The notes: a model not told the origin generated them from the letters alone. A DNA stretch of 64,000 bases from Lepidurus packardi (GCA_023053545.1 JAKZAN010000149.1:1-64000); one strand, 5' to 3'; shown: positions 45,397-58,094, counted from the stretch's first letter. Numbers and translations: made by a program.

Positions 45397-48091
45397 TCAT
45401 TCCAAATCGTAGTCTTTCGGAAAAGATTTTAGGATTGCTGAAAGTTTTTCGTTCCGATGGCACCCTCGAATCATATCCAAAATGAATTCCAAACCCTGAA
45501 TAAAGAAGTGCATAAATATTAACTATTACCTATTCGACCTCCGCGATCTAGTCTTAAAGCTCTTTCTAAGCTTGCTAATCGTTTTCCTCTGAGTATCGCA
45601 ACTACACCTCCGCCCTCATAGTTCTGATCCCATCTACACAATGCCGTAGGATACTTGGTAGCATCTTTGTACATTCATCATTCATATAGACTTGAACTTA
45701 ACTTAACGCCTCTAAAAGCAAGCTGAGTTCTTGATGATCTTTTCGATGGAGAGTGTCCATGATATGAGTGTCTAAGTATTTCCAGAGGACCTTGACAAAA
45801 AATCTGCGTTGATCATCGGAAGAACAGCATTATTTTACGAGAGGTGCTATGGAGTTAATCATGCTGAAGCGTATGTCTTGGCTGTTCGGAAATCCGATAT
45901 TTTGACATATAATTTCTAAGCATGCTGGAACATAATCCTAATACGATGCTGCGAGGGTAGTGGCCATTTCGTAGAAAAGATGGGAACCCTCAATCTTGCT
46001 TTACAGAGCAGAAGTGTTGAGGACGAACTGTTTGGACCCTCCGAACATTCCGAGATCGAGAGTCTTCTGCAGATACTTATTGCTGGCTATTTCGGGGGTC
46101 TGCGGTGGTTTGACTGCAGTAAGTACATCGATTATTTTACACTAGACTGGCAGATACACTGCTTCTTTCACAAACTTGAAGATTCTCGGAAGCAATTCCT
46201 GAGAATTTGATGATTTGAGGCAGTGCAGAATTTTACTCGTAAATTGGAAGAAGGCAGGGAAGAAGGGATCGTCTTTTTATGCTTTGTCGGCCATCAGAAA
46301 AAGACCGTCTATCAGTTATTTGAACTATTGCTGAAACCTCACCAAATCGACGTTGCTCTTGCTGAGTACTCCTAGAAGCTCTCCCATGCATTTGATGCTG
46401 CTTGCTCTGACAAGTACATCCTTATGATTGGTGCCTGAGAGTGTTCTTACGAACTATCTCAAACCTGGCATGAAAAAGGAATAATATTTGCCAAATTCTT
46501 CGGTATAAATTGGAGCTACTGCTGCAATCGTCTAGATGCTAACATCTAGCAACTCGAAACAAGGAGGATTCAGGGCCTTGTGGAAAAGTTCAAAAACACA
46601 CTCTACAATATTATTGATTCTGGCAGTGACTATCACGGGAGTTCCATTCGACTGCAGGCTAGAAATGTTACGGCAGTAGGTTGTGATACAACTCAAGCCT
46701 GCCATATTAAGTTTTAGCAGCCGGCACCGGATACACCTTTCAGCGACAGCAATAAGGGTCTATCCATACTTTAGTTGGATGTCAAGTTGAAATTATTCGC
46801 TCAGACCTATTAGCAAATTAACCAGATCAAACAATAGTTTCGCATGCTGTTAAACCTCAGGGATCGTATAGTCTAACACCAACTTTATTGTAGGTCCTAG
46901 CATCAACAGAATATTGTCAACATCGCTCTTGAAGTGTTATGAGGATCCTTCCGCCAGAACGCACATCACCTAAAGGCCGGCACTCCTCTAGTTCAGGTTT
47001 TCACTTTCCAAGCATTCTCCAATCATTTTGATTAGCGCAGGTAGCATGAACTTAACCCCAAGTTCGACCTGAAGCTTCTCTAGAGCTTGAACAGCGACAG
47101 TGGAAACATCATTATTCTGATTTTTTTAATCACTTAAGTCAAGAAGCCAGTCTTCTACAGGAAACTTATAGAGCTCGGTCGCGGCTTTCATGAGGCAAGG
47201 GAGGGTGTTTGTTTTAAAAAAGTTATTTTTTCGGAGGAAGGGTGCATTTTCTAATGAAAGCGATGTTATTGCTTCTATGGCACAAGTACGAATATCGTCT
47301 CGAAATCTCCGACTGTCATTGAGGGCGATTTCCGTGAATATCTTGAGTAGACCTTCAATCTCAGGCTTGATGAACTTAGGTTGCTTTTCAACTAATAGTG
47401 CAAGGCTATCAATAACCTCTATAGCTTGGTCTTGGTCTTTTTATATGATATTAACGCCGTCTTGTAGAATGCGATGCTTCACAGACTCGAAAAACATTAG
47501 GTTCTGTTCTTATTTGAGAGTGGTCAGAAAAACAATGATAGCCTTTAAAGACATTACTTGTACCTCGAGGCTATCGTGCCCCAAACCTTGTAGAAACATC
47601 TTTTAGAAGAGACTCGTGTGTTTGACTAGGATAGAATCGTCGAAGGTATACTAGCAAGAGATTTCAAAAGTGTAGAAAGCCAGCTTCTACATTTGAACAT
47701 TCCCGTATGCGGATAGACTCTCTATGAAGGACACAATGTCTTCTTTCCGATCAGATTTCACAAGTAAAGTCACTATCGCTTCACTCTTTTTCCGCAACAG
47801 TGCGAAATGACTATCAGCCTTGGAAATTGACTGTTGCAATGTGGCTGCTATCGAGAATAACTGTGACTTTGAAAACTTAGAGGTGAAGTTTTCGGAATCA
47901 ATAAACTTTTTTTTAAGCAAAATGGTGGCCATGAGTAGCAGGTCGACAGGGAGACTGGAGTGGACTATAGTTTATAGGAGCTAAGCAAGGGAATCATGGC
48001 ATCGAGAAGTTATAAGAGCATCTAGTCGATTCTAGGCGTCTTTGACAACAACATGATCTTGACTGAGAAGGCAGGATAAGATGTCAATCAT
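45397..48091 (-). CDS. importin-5-like karyopherin beta
   Basis: Two exons with a 34-base intron (45496-45529); 886 residues from ATG 48091. HEAT-repeat protein aligned in order with importin-5/RanBP5: LLMATILLKKKFID near the start, EVQVMSLKAIIVFLTTLK, IEAITSLSLENAPFLRK, KFMLPALIKMIGECL followed by QRSAGLQVMCVLAEGS, the motif region of the central repeats. Ends with LILNIRGCHRN-like helical tail. Karyopherins carry cargo such as ribosomal proteins through nuclear pores under Ran control. Usual length is about 1100, so it is short; the start may be internal or an upstream exon may be missing. Convergent with the helicase gene (78 bases between stops). Confidence 0.78.
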
Positions 48092-48218
48092 GAAGTTTTT
48101 ATGGATTTTTAGTTTAGTAGTTTTGGTGAAAGAACCTGATCATTTAAAATTGATGCCGAGCGAAGGATCCGAAAAAGAAGTAAATAATAATGGTTAAATA
48201 TAACCGGCGACCTTTTCA

Positions 48219-49727
48219 TCAGTATCGAGATTTTGCCACGATGTAGTTTTCCCGCCATTGTCGGCTCTCCACTTCGCGTTCAGCAGCCAATCCTTTTACA
48301 CGTAGATTTTCCTCTTCCAGCTCTCGCACCAGTCTCACTAATCTTTCTTTATCGTGGTCCATTCTGATGAACTCCTCCTTACACTTCTCCATTTACAGAG
48401 AACTCTCCAGAAGCACATCACGTAGGTTTTTCACTTCAATCAATAGCGCTCTATTTTCTTCAGCATATTGTTCTGCTGTCACTTTAATCCTCGTCGAATT
48501 CACCTACTTCTATCGTTGTAGTTTGATGGTCTCACCTCTAAATATGGCAAGTTCTCCTTAGAAACTCTCAACTGTCCGTGCCAGCCGCTCGTTTTCCCGA
48601 ACGAGTTCCATATTTTTATGGGTAAGCTAACCTTTGAGACCTCCGATGACTACTTAGCTTTGATGGCAATGGTTGTTAAGCTGCATTTCCAAACCATGAC
48701 ACAAATTACCGAGTTTGATACGCTAGCAATCGGCCTGAGCTAAATCCGAAAGCGCCCTTTCTTTCTGGTGCGCTAATTGGCTAAGGTCGTGTTAATAGTG
48801 TTTGGTGAGTGCAAGAACTGTGTCTTTTTCTTTGGCAAGATCTGTAGCCAGAGTCTGATTCATAGCATCGCGATTGCAAATAATGTCTTCAAGTCTCCTT
48901 GCTTCGGCTGCGAACGTATTGGTTATCTCCTTGATTTCTAGATTTCTTGCGGCCGTTTCAGCGGCTCTTCTGTTATCCTGCTTATCTAATTCAGCCATGT
49001 GAAGTCTCTTCAATCCCTCGATTTCCTTATTTTTATCATTAATCAGAGTATCGATCTGAAATCTAAAGCTTTCACGTTCCCTGTCCAACTGTTCTTTCAG
49101 GTTATTGACTTCCTGGCTTAGAGTTTGTTAGGTATTTCGACTCAGCTCCTCGGTGCGTTGAAGCTTATCTTCTGTATTCTCTAAATTTTGTTTTGTAATC
49201 TGCAACGTGGAGTTGAGCTCGTGAATTGTACTGCTGCGATTGCCCAGTTGATCTTCTAATTGTCCTATTTTGGCGACAAGATCAGCCACTTAGTCCTCTA
49301 TCTATTCTTTTTAAGCCTGTGCCACTTTAGACTCTTCCTCGTGTTCTGCAAGCAGCTTATGAATTTCCTCATTGTAGCTAGTCTGGATACTCTTGAGGTG
49401 CTTCTTATACTACTCCTCTTGATCCTTGATCATTCGTCTATAAGTCTCAATCTGGAGTTCGAGGCTCCGTCTGATGGTGTCCATTTCTAGCTCAAGCTGG
49501 CGGATCTTCTAGGACTGCATAGTGGAAATAGACTATAGTTCACGGATCTTGATTTTCTCCTCCTCGACTCTTTTGGTGACAGTGAGTTCCTTATATAGTA
49601 TGTTTTCAGAGAGCTTCTCGGGGGTGTAGGCGAGTTCCTTAAAAGCAGTCTTGCCGTATTTTTGAGGAGAAAGGTTATAGATCCTGGTGGGAGAGCTCGA
49701 GTGGAAGTTTTCCTTAAAGTCAGACAT
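48219..49727 (-). CDS. coiled-coil protein
   Basis: Intronless frame of 502 residues. Short head (SDFKENFHSSSPTRIYNLSP), then essentially continuous coiled coil from about residue 60 (VTKRVEEEKIKIREL) to the end (EEENLRVKGLAAEREV). About 20 TAA/TAG Gln codons. The composition is like ciliary/centrosomal coiled-coil proteins. It lies 127 bases downstream of the importin-gene ATG, same strand. Confidence 0.75.
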
Positions 49728-50441
49728 TGGTTGACAAAAAATAATTTTTATAACTGAGGCAGAAGCGTAGCCGCTAAATTTATGGGCAGTCCATTTTTGA
49801 GATAAACTTTAATATTGAGACCAGCTTTAATTTTTATGGACTCGATTCTAGCGAATATCTCAGTTACTGATTTATCGCTCAGTCGATCAACCACCTATTC
49901 CCGAATAATACCCAGACAACACAAGCCACTTCCTCATCCACTCCCCCACGTTAGGACTCCACAGCTAGCCATCACGATCTGATCGGTTGGCCAAAACTGC
50001 CACTCAGACGGGATCTCAGCCAGCAATCCTCAAACTACATATAACTACTCCTGCTCTAAGTTTAGTCGGTCGTCTTACTCTTAAAAATTATCATTTAGTT
50101 TTTCACAATTACTTTATTTTCCTTCTGCAGTCCCAGGATTAGCTCTGAATCGATGCATCAGCAAAGATAAGTTAAGTAAAACTTACACTAGAAAATGCGA
50201 AGAAGTATAGTAGAAAATCATAGACGCTTTGCCATATAGGCGGAAGGCTCTAAAGATCGTTGTGGGATTCTACTCTAAAGGGGTCGGGCATATCAAAAAC
50301 CAGCTCCACTCATACCGAGACTCCAATAAAATACTTAATTAGTACACCCTGAAGAGTCGATTTTTTTAAGTTAATATCTGCAGATTATACAAAAATGATT
50401 TTTATCAGGCTTCGTGTATAGTTCAGGGTGTCTACGGGGGG
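49728..50441. other. unassigned stretch with several open frames
   Basis: About 700 bases between two minus-strand genes. Both strands have long TGA-free frames; on the plus strand, near 50150-50360, two frames look equally protein-like (one ATG-started at 50152 with MHQQRQVKQN; another without ATG). I cannot decide between a small plus-strand gene and non-coding flank. Code 6 makes chance frames longer here. Confidence 0.3.
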
Positions 50442-51095
50442 TCAGATTTGAGGTTTTGTTTCCTGGCGACACTCGAGTCGAAACCGATCCATCAATAAAT
50501 TGGACTCTCTGATGGCAGCCTCGCGGTACTTATTGACGAGTTGGACAATATAGTGCTCGATGTTTTCGTTGAGCATTCGTTCGGAGTTGTGGCTAATGAT
50601 TAATTTCTGCTACAATTCGAAATTTTCTTAGCGAAGCCTCTGCAACTCATACGACTCGTTATCGCTCACATTACTTCCCTTCTCTTTTAGTAGGCTCATA
50701 TATTTCAGATACAGTTCATTATACTTTACTTCCCAGTTCTTACATTAATTCACACACCGTTAGAACTCGAATCTCGGCACTGTGCTTATTCCAATACTAT
50801 TCATCCCAACGCCTCCCAAGACCCCTCCTGATCCATTCAAAAGTCCTGTTTATTCTGCTACGTAGCCATGGCTGTAAGTCACAGGCTGAGACACACCACC
50901 TCCAACATGTGGCATTCTGCTCATATTTGTGATTATGGCTGGGTTAGGCATAGGTGTCTGGGGATAATGAACGGCAGGTCCTAGAAGAGGAGTAGCCTCA
51001 AGTGTATAGGGTGTCATCGTGGGGACAAAGGGTTTGGAGGTGAGAGCTATTGTTGCATAGGTGGGAGAAGGGTGAGGCTGTTCTTGATGGTGCAT
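50442..51095 (-). CDS. unknown protein with proline-rich head and coiled-coil tail
   Basis: Intronless, 217 residues. First half is disordered and rich in P, T, V, M (PLLGPAVHYPQTPMPNP; GGVLGGVGMNSIG); the second half is helical and coiled-coil-like (WEVKYNELYLKYMSLLKEKG through YIVQLVNKYREAAIRESNLL). No domain is recognised. Divergent from the E2 gene across about 370 bases. Confidence 0.65.
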
Positions 51096-51464
51096 TCGTC
51101 TAAGTAGTTGTATAGCGATTCGACAGTTTTAATGATAATAAATTATTTTTTGTTTTGTGACCAGCCATGATAGGAAGACATCCTAAAGAATCTGAATTAT
51201 GGAGTATGGGCTAAGTAAATGAGTCGGATTGTATGGCTCTCTCGATGCTGCATCCAAAGACTGGATTGAGATTAATATTTATGGAGTTGCTCAGCGAGAA
51301 CAGCAGTCCGACTGAGGGTCATCGATATGGGATCTAGCCAACCCTGTAGTGGCAGATATTACACTTCTGACGGAGTCTGGGATAAAACATCAAGGCTAGC
51401 ATTTTCGGCTGTCTTTAGAAGTCTAAAATACCGACGTGTATAATCTTAAAGAACGAGCAAAACC
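51096..51464. promoter_or_regulatory. divergent promoter region
   Basis: 369 bases between a minus-strand start (51095) and the E2 gene start (51465). AT-rich near 51130 (TAATGATAATAAATTATTT). No gene seen. Confidence 0.4.
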
Positions 51465-52331
51465 ATGGCAAAATCAATCGGCCAAAACAGAATACTGCAA
51501 GAAATGAAGAACATGGTGAAGGATCAGCCGCCCAACATCTTCGCCCAACCTTTAGAAAACGATTTGTTCATCTGGCACTTCACCTTCCGGGGCCCTGAGA
51601 ATACAGACTTCCATCAAGGTATCTACCACGGACAAATTGTTTTGCCTTTCGAATATCCCTTCAAGCCTCCCGATATTTATTTCTTCAACAAAAATGGTCG
51701 GTTCGAGACCGACACTAAGATCTGTCTGACTATCACCCAATACCATCCTGAGGAGTGGAATGCTGCATGGACCATACGCACCATGCTCTAGGCTGTGATT
51801 TCCCTATTTAACTAACATGTACCGGGAGTCGGATACGTTGAAAGTACATCTGATACACGCAGACATCTAGCCAAAGAGAGTTCTTCCTATGTCTGCCACA
51901 AATGTGGACCAATCAGAAATATCTTAGCTCCGAGGAAACCCGTAGAACCATTAGAGAATGTCGTACCCAAAGTAATATAAGAGAATCGATAGCTATCATA
52001 GCAACCACTCCAATAAATCGAAACCTTTAAGCTCGAAGAGGACACAGATAACTTCGTCGTCTAGTATTAGTAGTCATATGTTGTCTGCTAGACTAAAGAT
52101 AAGAAACAATCAAATCTTCAAATAGTAAAGGAGCCTAGAGCTGATCTAAGGAGCAAAGTCGGAGCTATGAGAAAAGGAAGTAAAGCAGCAGAGCTAAGAG
52201 AAAAACGGCCCTCTCTACTGGAAAAAGGTAAAAAATATGATTTAATTGTGGATTATTTAGTGAGTCGAGGAGTGAGTTTGCTGCAATGGTGCCGAGTTAG
52301 CGCAAGACTAGTTAAAAAAGAGGGGAGCTGA
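51465..52331 (+). CDS. ubiquitin-conjugating enzyme E2, J type (UBC6/UBE2J-like)
   Basis: 288 residues if read through, or 277 if GTAAAA...TTTAG (52233-52265, 33 bases, phase-neutral) is an intron. Residues 1-110 are the UBC fold: RILQEMKNMVKDQPPN, WHFTFRGPENTDFHQGIYHG, PFKPPDIYFFNKNGRFETDT, catalytic Cys87 in KICLTITQYHPEEW, then NAAWTIRTML. The W-N/P-A-W-T/S pattern after the HPE is diagnostic of J-type E2s of ER-associated degradation. J-type enzymes usually end in a membrane anchor; none is evident here (see findings). After the UBC core: YVCHKCGPI and a Q/K-rich linker. The start is confirmed by MAKSIGQNRILQEM at the first helix. Confidence 0.82.
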
Positions 52332-52431
52332 TCTTGGACTCAGTTTATTCCAAAATATTATAGCTTTTGCTAATTAATTCAGCAACCCTTCGCATTCATC
52401 AATCAACAATATATTCTTTAGTTCTCCTCAA

Positions 52432-52926
52432 ATGGTCAAGACCTTAGAGAAAACTCCGTCAACAATCCCAGACCCTATAAAAAAGGGTTTTGCCTTGCTT
52501 GCCTTCCGAAAAACCCCACAGCCTACAACCACATCCACCAAGAAGGTCCGAGTCTTTAAGAATACCAAATAGGACAAGCGCCATCAAACCATTGCCACGA
52601 TTGAGCCCAATATCGATTTGAATGCATCAAACAATAAGCGTTGCACCGAACATATCTGCCAGAATTTCGGATAGTACAGTCAACATGTATCGGAACAAAA
52701 GAGTCGTTACTTTATTCTTGCTGTTGACTAGAGAACGGGAGAAAAGTAGATAATTGCTTTGGATACGCCAATGCAGGCAGTAATGCGAGTGACTAAGTAA
52801 TAGGAGAAGTTCCAAATTAGCAGGCCTGTGTACGACATCGAGCATAAGAAGAAGTTGGTTCAGGAATTTGGAACCAACAAGAGTAAGCGTAAGATGAATC
52901 AAATGATGAGCAACACCATTAAGTGA
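52432..52926 (+). CDS. RPA49-like RNA polymerase I subunit, dimerisation module only
   Basis: Intronless, 164 residues. The segment SRYFILAVDQRTGEKQIIALDTPMQ followed by VYDIEHKKKLVQEFGTNKSKRKMNQMM matches the N-terminal (A34-binding) part of A49/POLR1E and its signature L-V-x-x-F-G-(T/S)-x-K-x-(K/R)-(K/R). The C-terminal tandem winged helix of A49 is absent, and the following gene is on the other strand, so it is either a short isoform or the other half is elsewhere. Role: Pol I elongation and initiation in the nucleolus (known of the family). Confidence 0.55.
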
Positions 52927-52993
52927 CCTTCCCGATCATTCAAACTTCTATGACATACAATTATGAGTAGCGCAAAACCAATAATAGATGCAA

Positions 52994-54656
52994 TCAAAGT
53001 TTCTTCACGAAGGTTTTGGATATCATTTTCGTGCTGTTTCGTGGTCTGATGCTTGTATTTACATTCGCGATTCCCGCACAGCCACTATTCGAATGACTGA
53101 CTTGAGCTTTCTTGCATAAATACGGCCCTATAGACAGTCTCGAGGCATTTGCAGCAGCTCCGCGCGTGCTATTCAAGTGAACTGATTGTTCCACTCCTCT
53201 TGGTATAGCTCGATTGGGCATCTACTTTTTCTGAGACTCCTTCCTGGTGATTTGGATTTGACTATGATTGTTCTAGTTCTACTTTATGACTCCGATAATT
53301 TGCTATAGATGAGTCTACAGTCTGTCTATTTCTTGCTCGAAGTCTTGACGGTTGGGGCAGTGCCGCAGCATCTCAATCTTATATTCTATGTCTTCTTTCT
53401 TTTGCAATAATTTTTCCAGCAGACTTTTCCTCTAATTTGAAATAAAATAGATATCCTCTGCCAATAGATCTTCCCTCAACTATTCTAAGAGCCCCTGATG
53501 ACTTTTATCAGCCTCATGCATCGAACTATTGTTTTGGTCTTATGCGAGATAGATTACCTAGCTATCACCCTCACGTACACTGACAAGGGGCTTCTTGATG
53601 CCACCCTGACTTCCCGGGTACGGTTGACTTTTAGATCCAATATTTTATTTATTGCTGCCTCGCTGAAAGTTCTTCATATTCTTACATTTCTCAACGTGGC
53701 TAAAGAAATCCATTGGAGCATAGGATACTCTGCAAATATCACATAACAGGTCTGTCGCTATATTCCTCATTCTCTCTGTTCTACCTCTAGTTCTAGGGGA
53801 TATAAAACGCAACTACGGGGACCCACAGATTGGCAGACTCGACTTTGGCTGTTTAAAATAATTGAGGCTGTTCTGGTTAGTGTTCTCACAGAGGGTCCGG
53901 TGCGATTGAGGGGAAAGCATTTGATCGAGTGAATTACGACAGGAGTGATTGGGAGACTGCAGATTGTGGATTTAGTGAAGATATTTAGGACTTACTGAGA
54001 CCCTTCGCCTGTAGCTATGAGCAGCCTGCTTGATTTCGGCCTCGACTTCTTTTCGTTCCAGCTCGAGTCTATTGCGGACACTACCTTTAATGATTGCTTT
54101 GAGTTTTTTAATTTCTTCCTGATGCTGTGCAAGAAGGTGCGCTTTTTCAGACTAGAAGGCATCGCGCATGTGTTAGATTTTGTCTTCATAGTACCGTTTG
54201 AGTCTCTAATTGCTTTGCGACCGAAAGTACTTCTTGACTTAAAGGAGTAGTCTTTGAATATCAACAAGAGCCTACAAAATCAAGCAGCCAATCCCGTTAA
54301 ACAATCATCGATATAATTACCTCGGGACTGCCACAATTCAGATTCCGGAAACTTAGATATAGATTCTACATCAGATCGCTGTCTAGTTTTTCCGAATCCC
54401 CGTATTGTTCCACTTACTTTTCTATCATGTTTAGTTTCTACGGCATGACGAATCCTAGGAGTGAGGATGAGGACTATTGAGAAGCCAGACCCGGTATGTT
54501 AAGCACGGGGTTTGATAACTGGATAGCCGGAGAATCAGAGTTAGTTTTGAGGGTGTGCAGAGGGTCGTCGAGACTGGAGATGGTGGGGTTGGCATGTGAT
54601 TATGACTGGGAGAGGAGATGGCGTCGGTAGGCACTATAATTGATACTCTGCTTCAT
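52994..54656 (-). CDS. C2HC zinc-finger and coiled-coil protein
   Basis: Three exons (introns 54272-54320 and 53957-53995; the second, 39 bases, is phase-neutral but has strong GTAAGT...CAG sites); 524 residues. Serine-rich head; coiled coil RLELERKEVEAEIKQAAHSY; a C-x2-C-x11-H-x3-C finger (CDICRVSYAPMDFFSHVEKC) near 53700-53745; a second coiled coil (SLLEKLLQKKEDIEYKIEML); basic Ser-rich tail. C2HC fingers of this spacing occur in ciliary/centrosomal proteins, but no specific family is recognised. Convergent with the RPA49-like gene (67 bases). Confidence 0.65.
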
Positions 54657-55101
54657 GGCTAACGAATATATAATATGGTAGTTTATTAAAAACGCGAACA
54701 CTACTCTTATGTTTCGACGTGAGCTCAAACTAGATTCTCAAAATAGTCTTTACAAGGCTCATGAACTCGCTGACGCTTGGGGTCTAAAAACAATCGTTAT
54801 TTGATCCAGCTTTCTTCACTAACACACATTGAGGCTATCTGCTTCCACAATGCAGCAGAGTATTTGATAGATTTCCAAAGCAGGGCGTTATAGATCTCGG
54901 TCTTAAGAAATTGTCCAAAGAAAATATTACATTAGCCTATTTGTCAATCAGTAAATAATCCACTTTGATTCGATTCTGATCCTCGGATGTCCCTTGACTC
55001 CCAATCCCGACCACATCACAAACGAAACCCCTACGCCCTTTCTAAATAATACTCTCGCCACCATCTTCTTCATGCTTCCAAAGTATCTATTTCCACCATA
55101 A
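54657..55101. promoter_or_regulatory. divergent promoter region
   Basis: 445 bases between a minus-strand start (54656) and a plus-strand start (55102). Nothing protein-like; contains AT-rich runs (ATATAATATGGTAGTTTATT). Confidence 0.4.
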
Positions 55102-57092
55102 ATGCACCAAACATTTGTTCATAAGAATTATCCACAACATGACTCCACCAGGTCCATCTATAGGAACGCCTCCGCCAAAAATAACTCCCAAAAACCCATA
55201 TTTGAGCAACGACAACCCAACGCTGTGCAATCCTCAATAGATTCCGGTAGGCAAACGACTATCGACTCTGAACACCGTAGACCGCCAGAAAGGGGCTAGG
55301 TGTTGGTCGATGCAGGAAACTATAATAATCCAATGGTCAGTGCTTCCTGTACCCCACCTATTCGACCCATGTCTTTTTTACCCGTTTAGATGAAAAACTA
55401 AAGTTCAAGAGGATGAACAGATAAAATAATTTGCGAGTGAATTATCGTTATGCCCACTGTGAACAATAGCAACACTCCATTACGACAAAAAGAGAGCCAA
55501 CGTCTAGTTCCGCCAGTATCTTTCGCAACTATCGTGAGCTCAAAATCAGAAGCCAGGTCGATTCCAAGAAACAACAGTATTCAGTCGAAACTCTAATTGT
55601 CCATCCTGAGTCCATTGTCCCTGCTGACCCCATCAATCCAGATATAGCCAGAAATCTTCGCAGAAACAACTCATAAAGGCAATCGCCCTATAAGCAAGCT
55701 GAGTCTCTCTTAGTAGCGAAGGGACGTTGGGGCTATCAGAAAAATAGAGTCTGTAACCGCGATGGAAATCGCAATAAAATCCAGTAAACTGATATATAAT
55801 AAAGAACGCCTTGTAGCGATGCAAGCCAACAGCCACCCCAGCGGAAGCCCAAGAAGGTAAACAGCCTATACGAAATTGTGAAGAACGGGAACGACGACGA
55901 AACCAATACGAATCAATCACCTACTCCACTAAATTTGAAATATAGTCGCCAGAATACAATCTAAAATCGATAGAATAGCAACAGAGAAGTTAGCATGAAC
56001 GAGCGAGATTCCCTGTCCTATCCTAAGCGATATCTTCCCAAAGGAAATTCTGCTGCTCCAGCCCCAAGCAGCTACAAAAGACTTGGACCTAGTCATAAAA
56101 GGGATCCCAGTGAGAAATAATTTCAAATAGTTTCGGTGAATGCACGATCCCATACGGATAATGTGGCTAAAGGAGGACAGGAGTCGATCGATCTGTTATA
56201 GGAAATCATTAGCAAGACCAAGGAAGAGAATAAAGTGTCGTTCCGATAATTCAAGACTCGTGAAAAAATCCTATCGCAACAGGAAGCCCTTCAGTTGGCC
56301 TCGGCCAATAATAAGGAACTATCTTTGGAAAGGAACGAATCTACTTGCAGCAGAAAGATTCCTGCTGACAAATTTAGCTCAAATATCTTCGCCCGAAACA
56401 AAGGAGCTCGTAAATTTATACGCTCCCAAGTATTTCTTAACTACGCTGCCAATCCAAATAATGAGAACTAACAACATATCGCCCATGCCCCATCGTCTCT
56501 GGCTTCCAAGCAGAATTAACCACCACTGAAGCAGATCAAATCTATCCGCTAAAACTTTTTTGACAGCTCAAAATCTTTTCAGAAGCACTGTACAATAGAT
56601 GTGCTCGATCGAAACTCGCAAGGCTGCTCCTATAAATTTCGTGGTCCATATAGTCCCACAACAATCAAGGAAGAAAGCATATCCAAGTCTGTTCTAATCG
56701 ATTTTGACTGCAGCAGGATTTCGCCCAAGAAAGAAGAGTCGTTCATGAGTGATATTGTGATGAAAGATCTGTTTGTTCAAAACCTAGGGGCAGCCATCAA
56801 TCCTCCATCGAAGCAGAACCTTGGGGAAAATGGATCCTCAGTTGAGGATTTAGCTATCGCGAAGGGAAAGTAGTCCAAGTGCAGCAACCAAAGTACAGGA
56901 AGCCTTTTTAAGTACAACAACAACATGTTTTTTGGGAAGCAGATGGGCAGAAAAAATGACTTCCTGGACGACATCGAACTTCCTAGCAACAACGACCATC
57001 TCAAAAAAAATATAAAAGTTAGAGAAACGAAGAAACTTCTCGATGTCTGCAAATGGAAGAGAAATTTTCCCGATGGCTTTTTCGGGGCATGA
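55102..57092 (+). CDS. basic, mostly disordered protein, unknown function
   Basis: Two exons (55102-55348, 55390-57092; intron 55349-55389, 41 bases), 649 residues. It is rich in N, S, K, Q and R, with few hydrophobic runs. Recurring basic segments (RYLPKGNSAAPAPSSYKRL; KTREKILSQQEALQLASANN) and a C-terminus RNFPDGFFGA. No domain is recognised; it could be a structural or nucleic-acid-associated protein. Many reassigned Gln codons. Confidence 0.65.
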
Positions 57093-57258
57093 CCCATATT
57101 TTCACTTCTTCAATCTACTAGTATTGTCGCACAATGACTCTATTATCATTCTTTACGTTCCAACATGTCTCCACTCTTGAAAAGAGGAAGCACCGCTCTC
57201 AAATCTTAGTGAAAACTATTATAATATTTTTATACTTTTTTCGCTTTCCGCCCATTCC

Positions 57259-57858
57259 ATGCTCTCTCAATAGTCCCACCAAAAAACACTCCTAATTCAG
57301 CCAGTCCCTCGAGGCATCTCTATTTTAGACGTTCTAGCTCTTTTCCGAGACTATCATCATGATATCACTTCCATCCTGATCGCTCATGACTTTTCTACAA
57401 ACACCCGAAAGGCATATATTCAGTTTAGTCCTTTCAGCGAGGAGACGCAGGCAATGCTATAATTGGAATTCACAGAAATGAAGTATATCAACTGGAAGGC
57501 TCGTCTGTGTTTTTCTAATGGATAATGGGAATAGTTATTGGAGTCGTAGAAAATACTGGAACTTTCGCAATGTGTATAGTTAGAGACGAAGAAGAGGGAC
57601 TCAATCAATAGTGAGAGTTATACACAGGTAATAAAGTATTCCACTGATGCATAACTCATGTCAACTGAAGGAGGATAAAACATGTATCGCTCCCAAGTAA
57701 AGACAATTCGTGATGTATTGTCCGACCCCCTGCTCGAGAAAAAAAAATCATTTCATATTCTTAAAGCCCCCTCATCCTCATCAGATTCTTATGAGTTTCC
57801 AGATCAACTATACTGCTTGTTATTGGCTGGTTTGTTACTGTACTTCTTGATGCTTTGA
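57259..57858 (+). CDS. tail-anchored protein with RRM-like N-terminus
   Basis: Intronless, 199 residues. The first 75 residues resemble an RNA-recognition fold (VPRGISILDVLALFRDYHHD, RKAYIQFSPFSEETQAML), though RNP motifs are weak. A polar middle follows, then a C-terminal hydrophobic stretch LYCLLLAGLLLYFLML immediately before the stop. The VAP/MSP-type MSP domain is an alternative reading. C-terminal placement suggests tail anchoring, probably in the ER. Confidence 0.6.
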
Positions 57859-58094
57859 TACCTTAAGACAAACAAACAATCGTCTAATTCTTATGTTGAT
57901 TTTATCCTAGCCTCACTCACTCTATTTCGCTACTTTTTATAAAACAGATAAGCAGATATAAACCATGCAGCTACAGCAATATCAATTGTGTTTAAAGAAC
58001 TTGCCAGCTGTCCTATGCCTAATCTATACACTTGTCTTAATCCTTTCTCGTGAGCTCTGGGGGTGTGGAGAAGTTGAGCGGGGTTCTAATACGT
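57859..58094. terminator. convergent 3' flanks
   Basis: About 235 bases between the stops of two converging genes, AT-rich and with no open frame of note; transcription of both should end here. No poly(A) element identified with confidence. Confidence 0.3.

Noticed and set aside
47190..47606. Plus-strand 138-residue frame
   Set aside because: Antisense to the importin HEAT repeats, which align with a known family.
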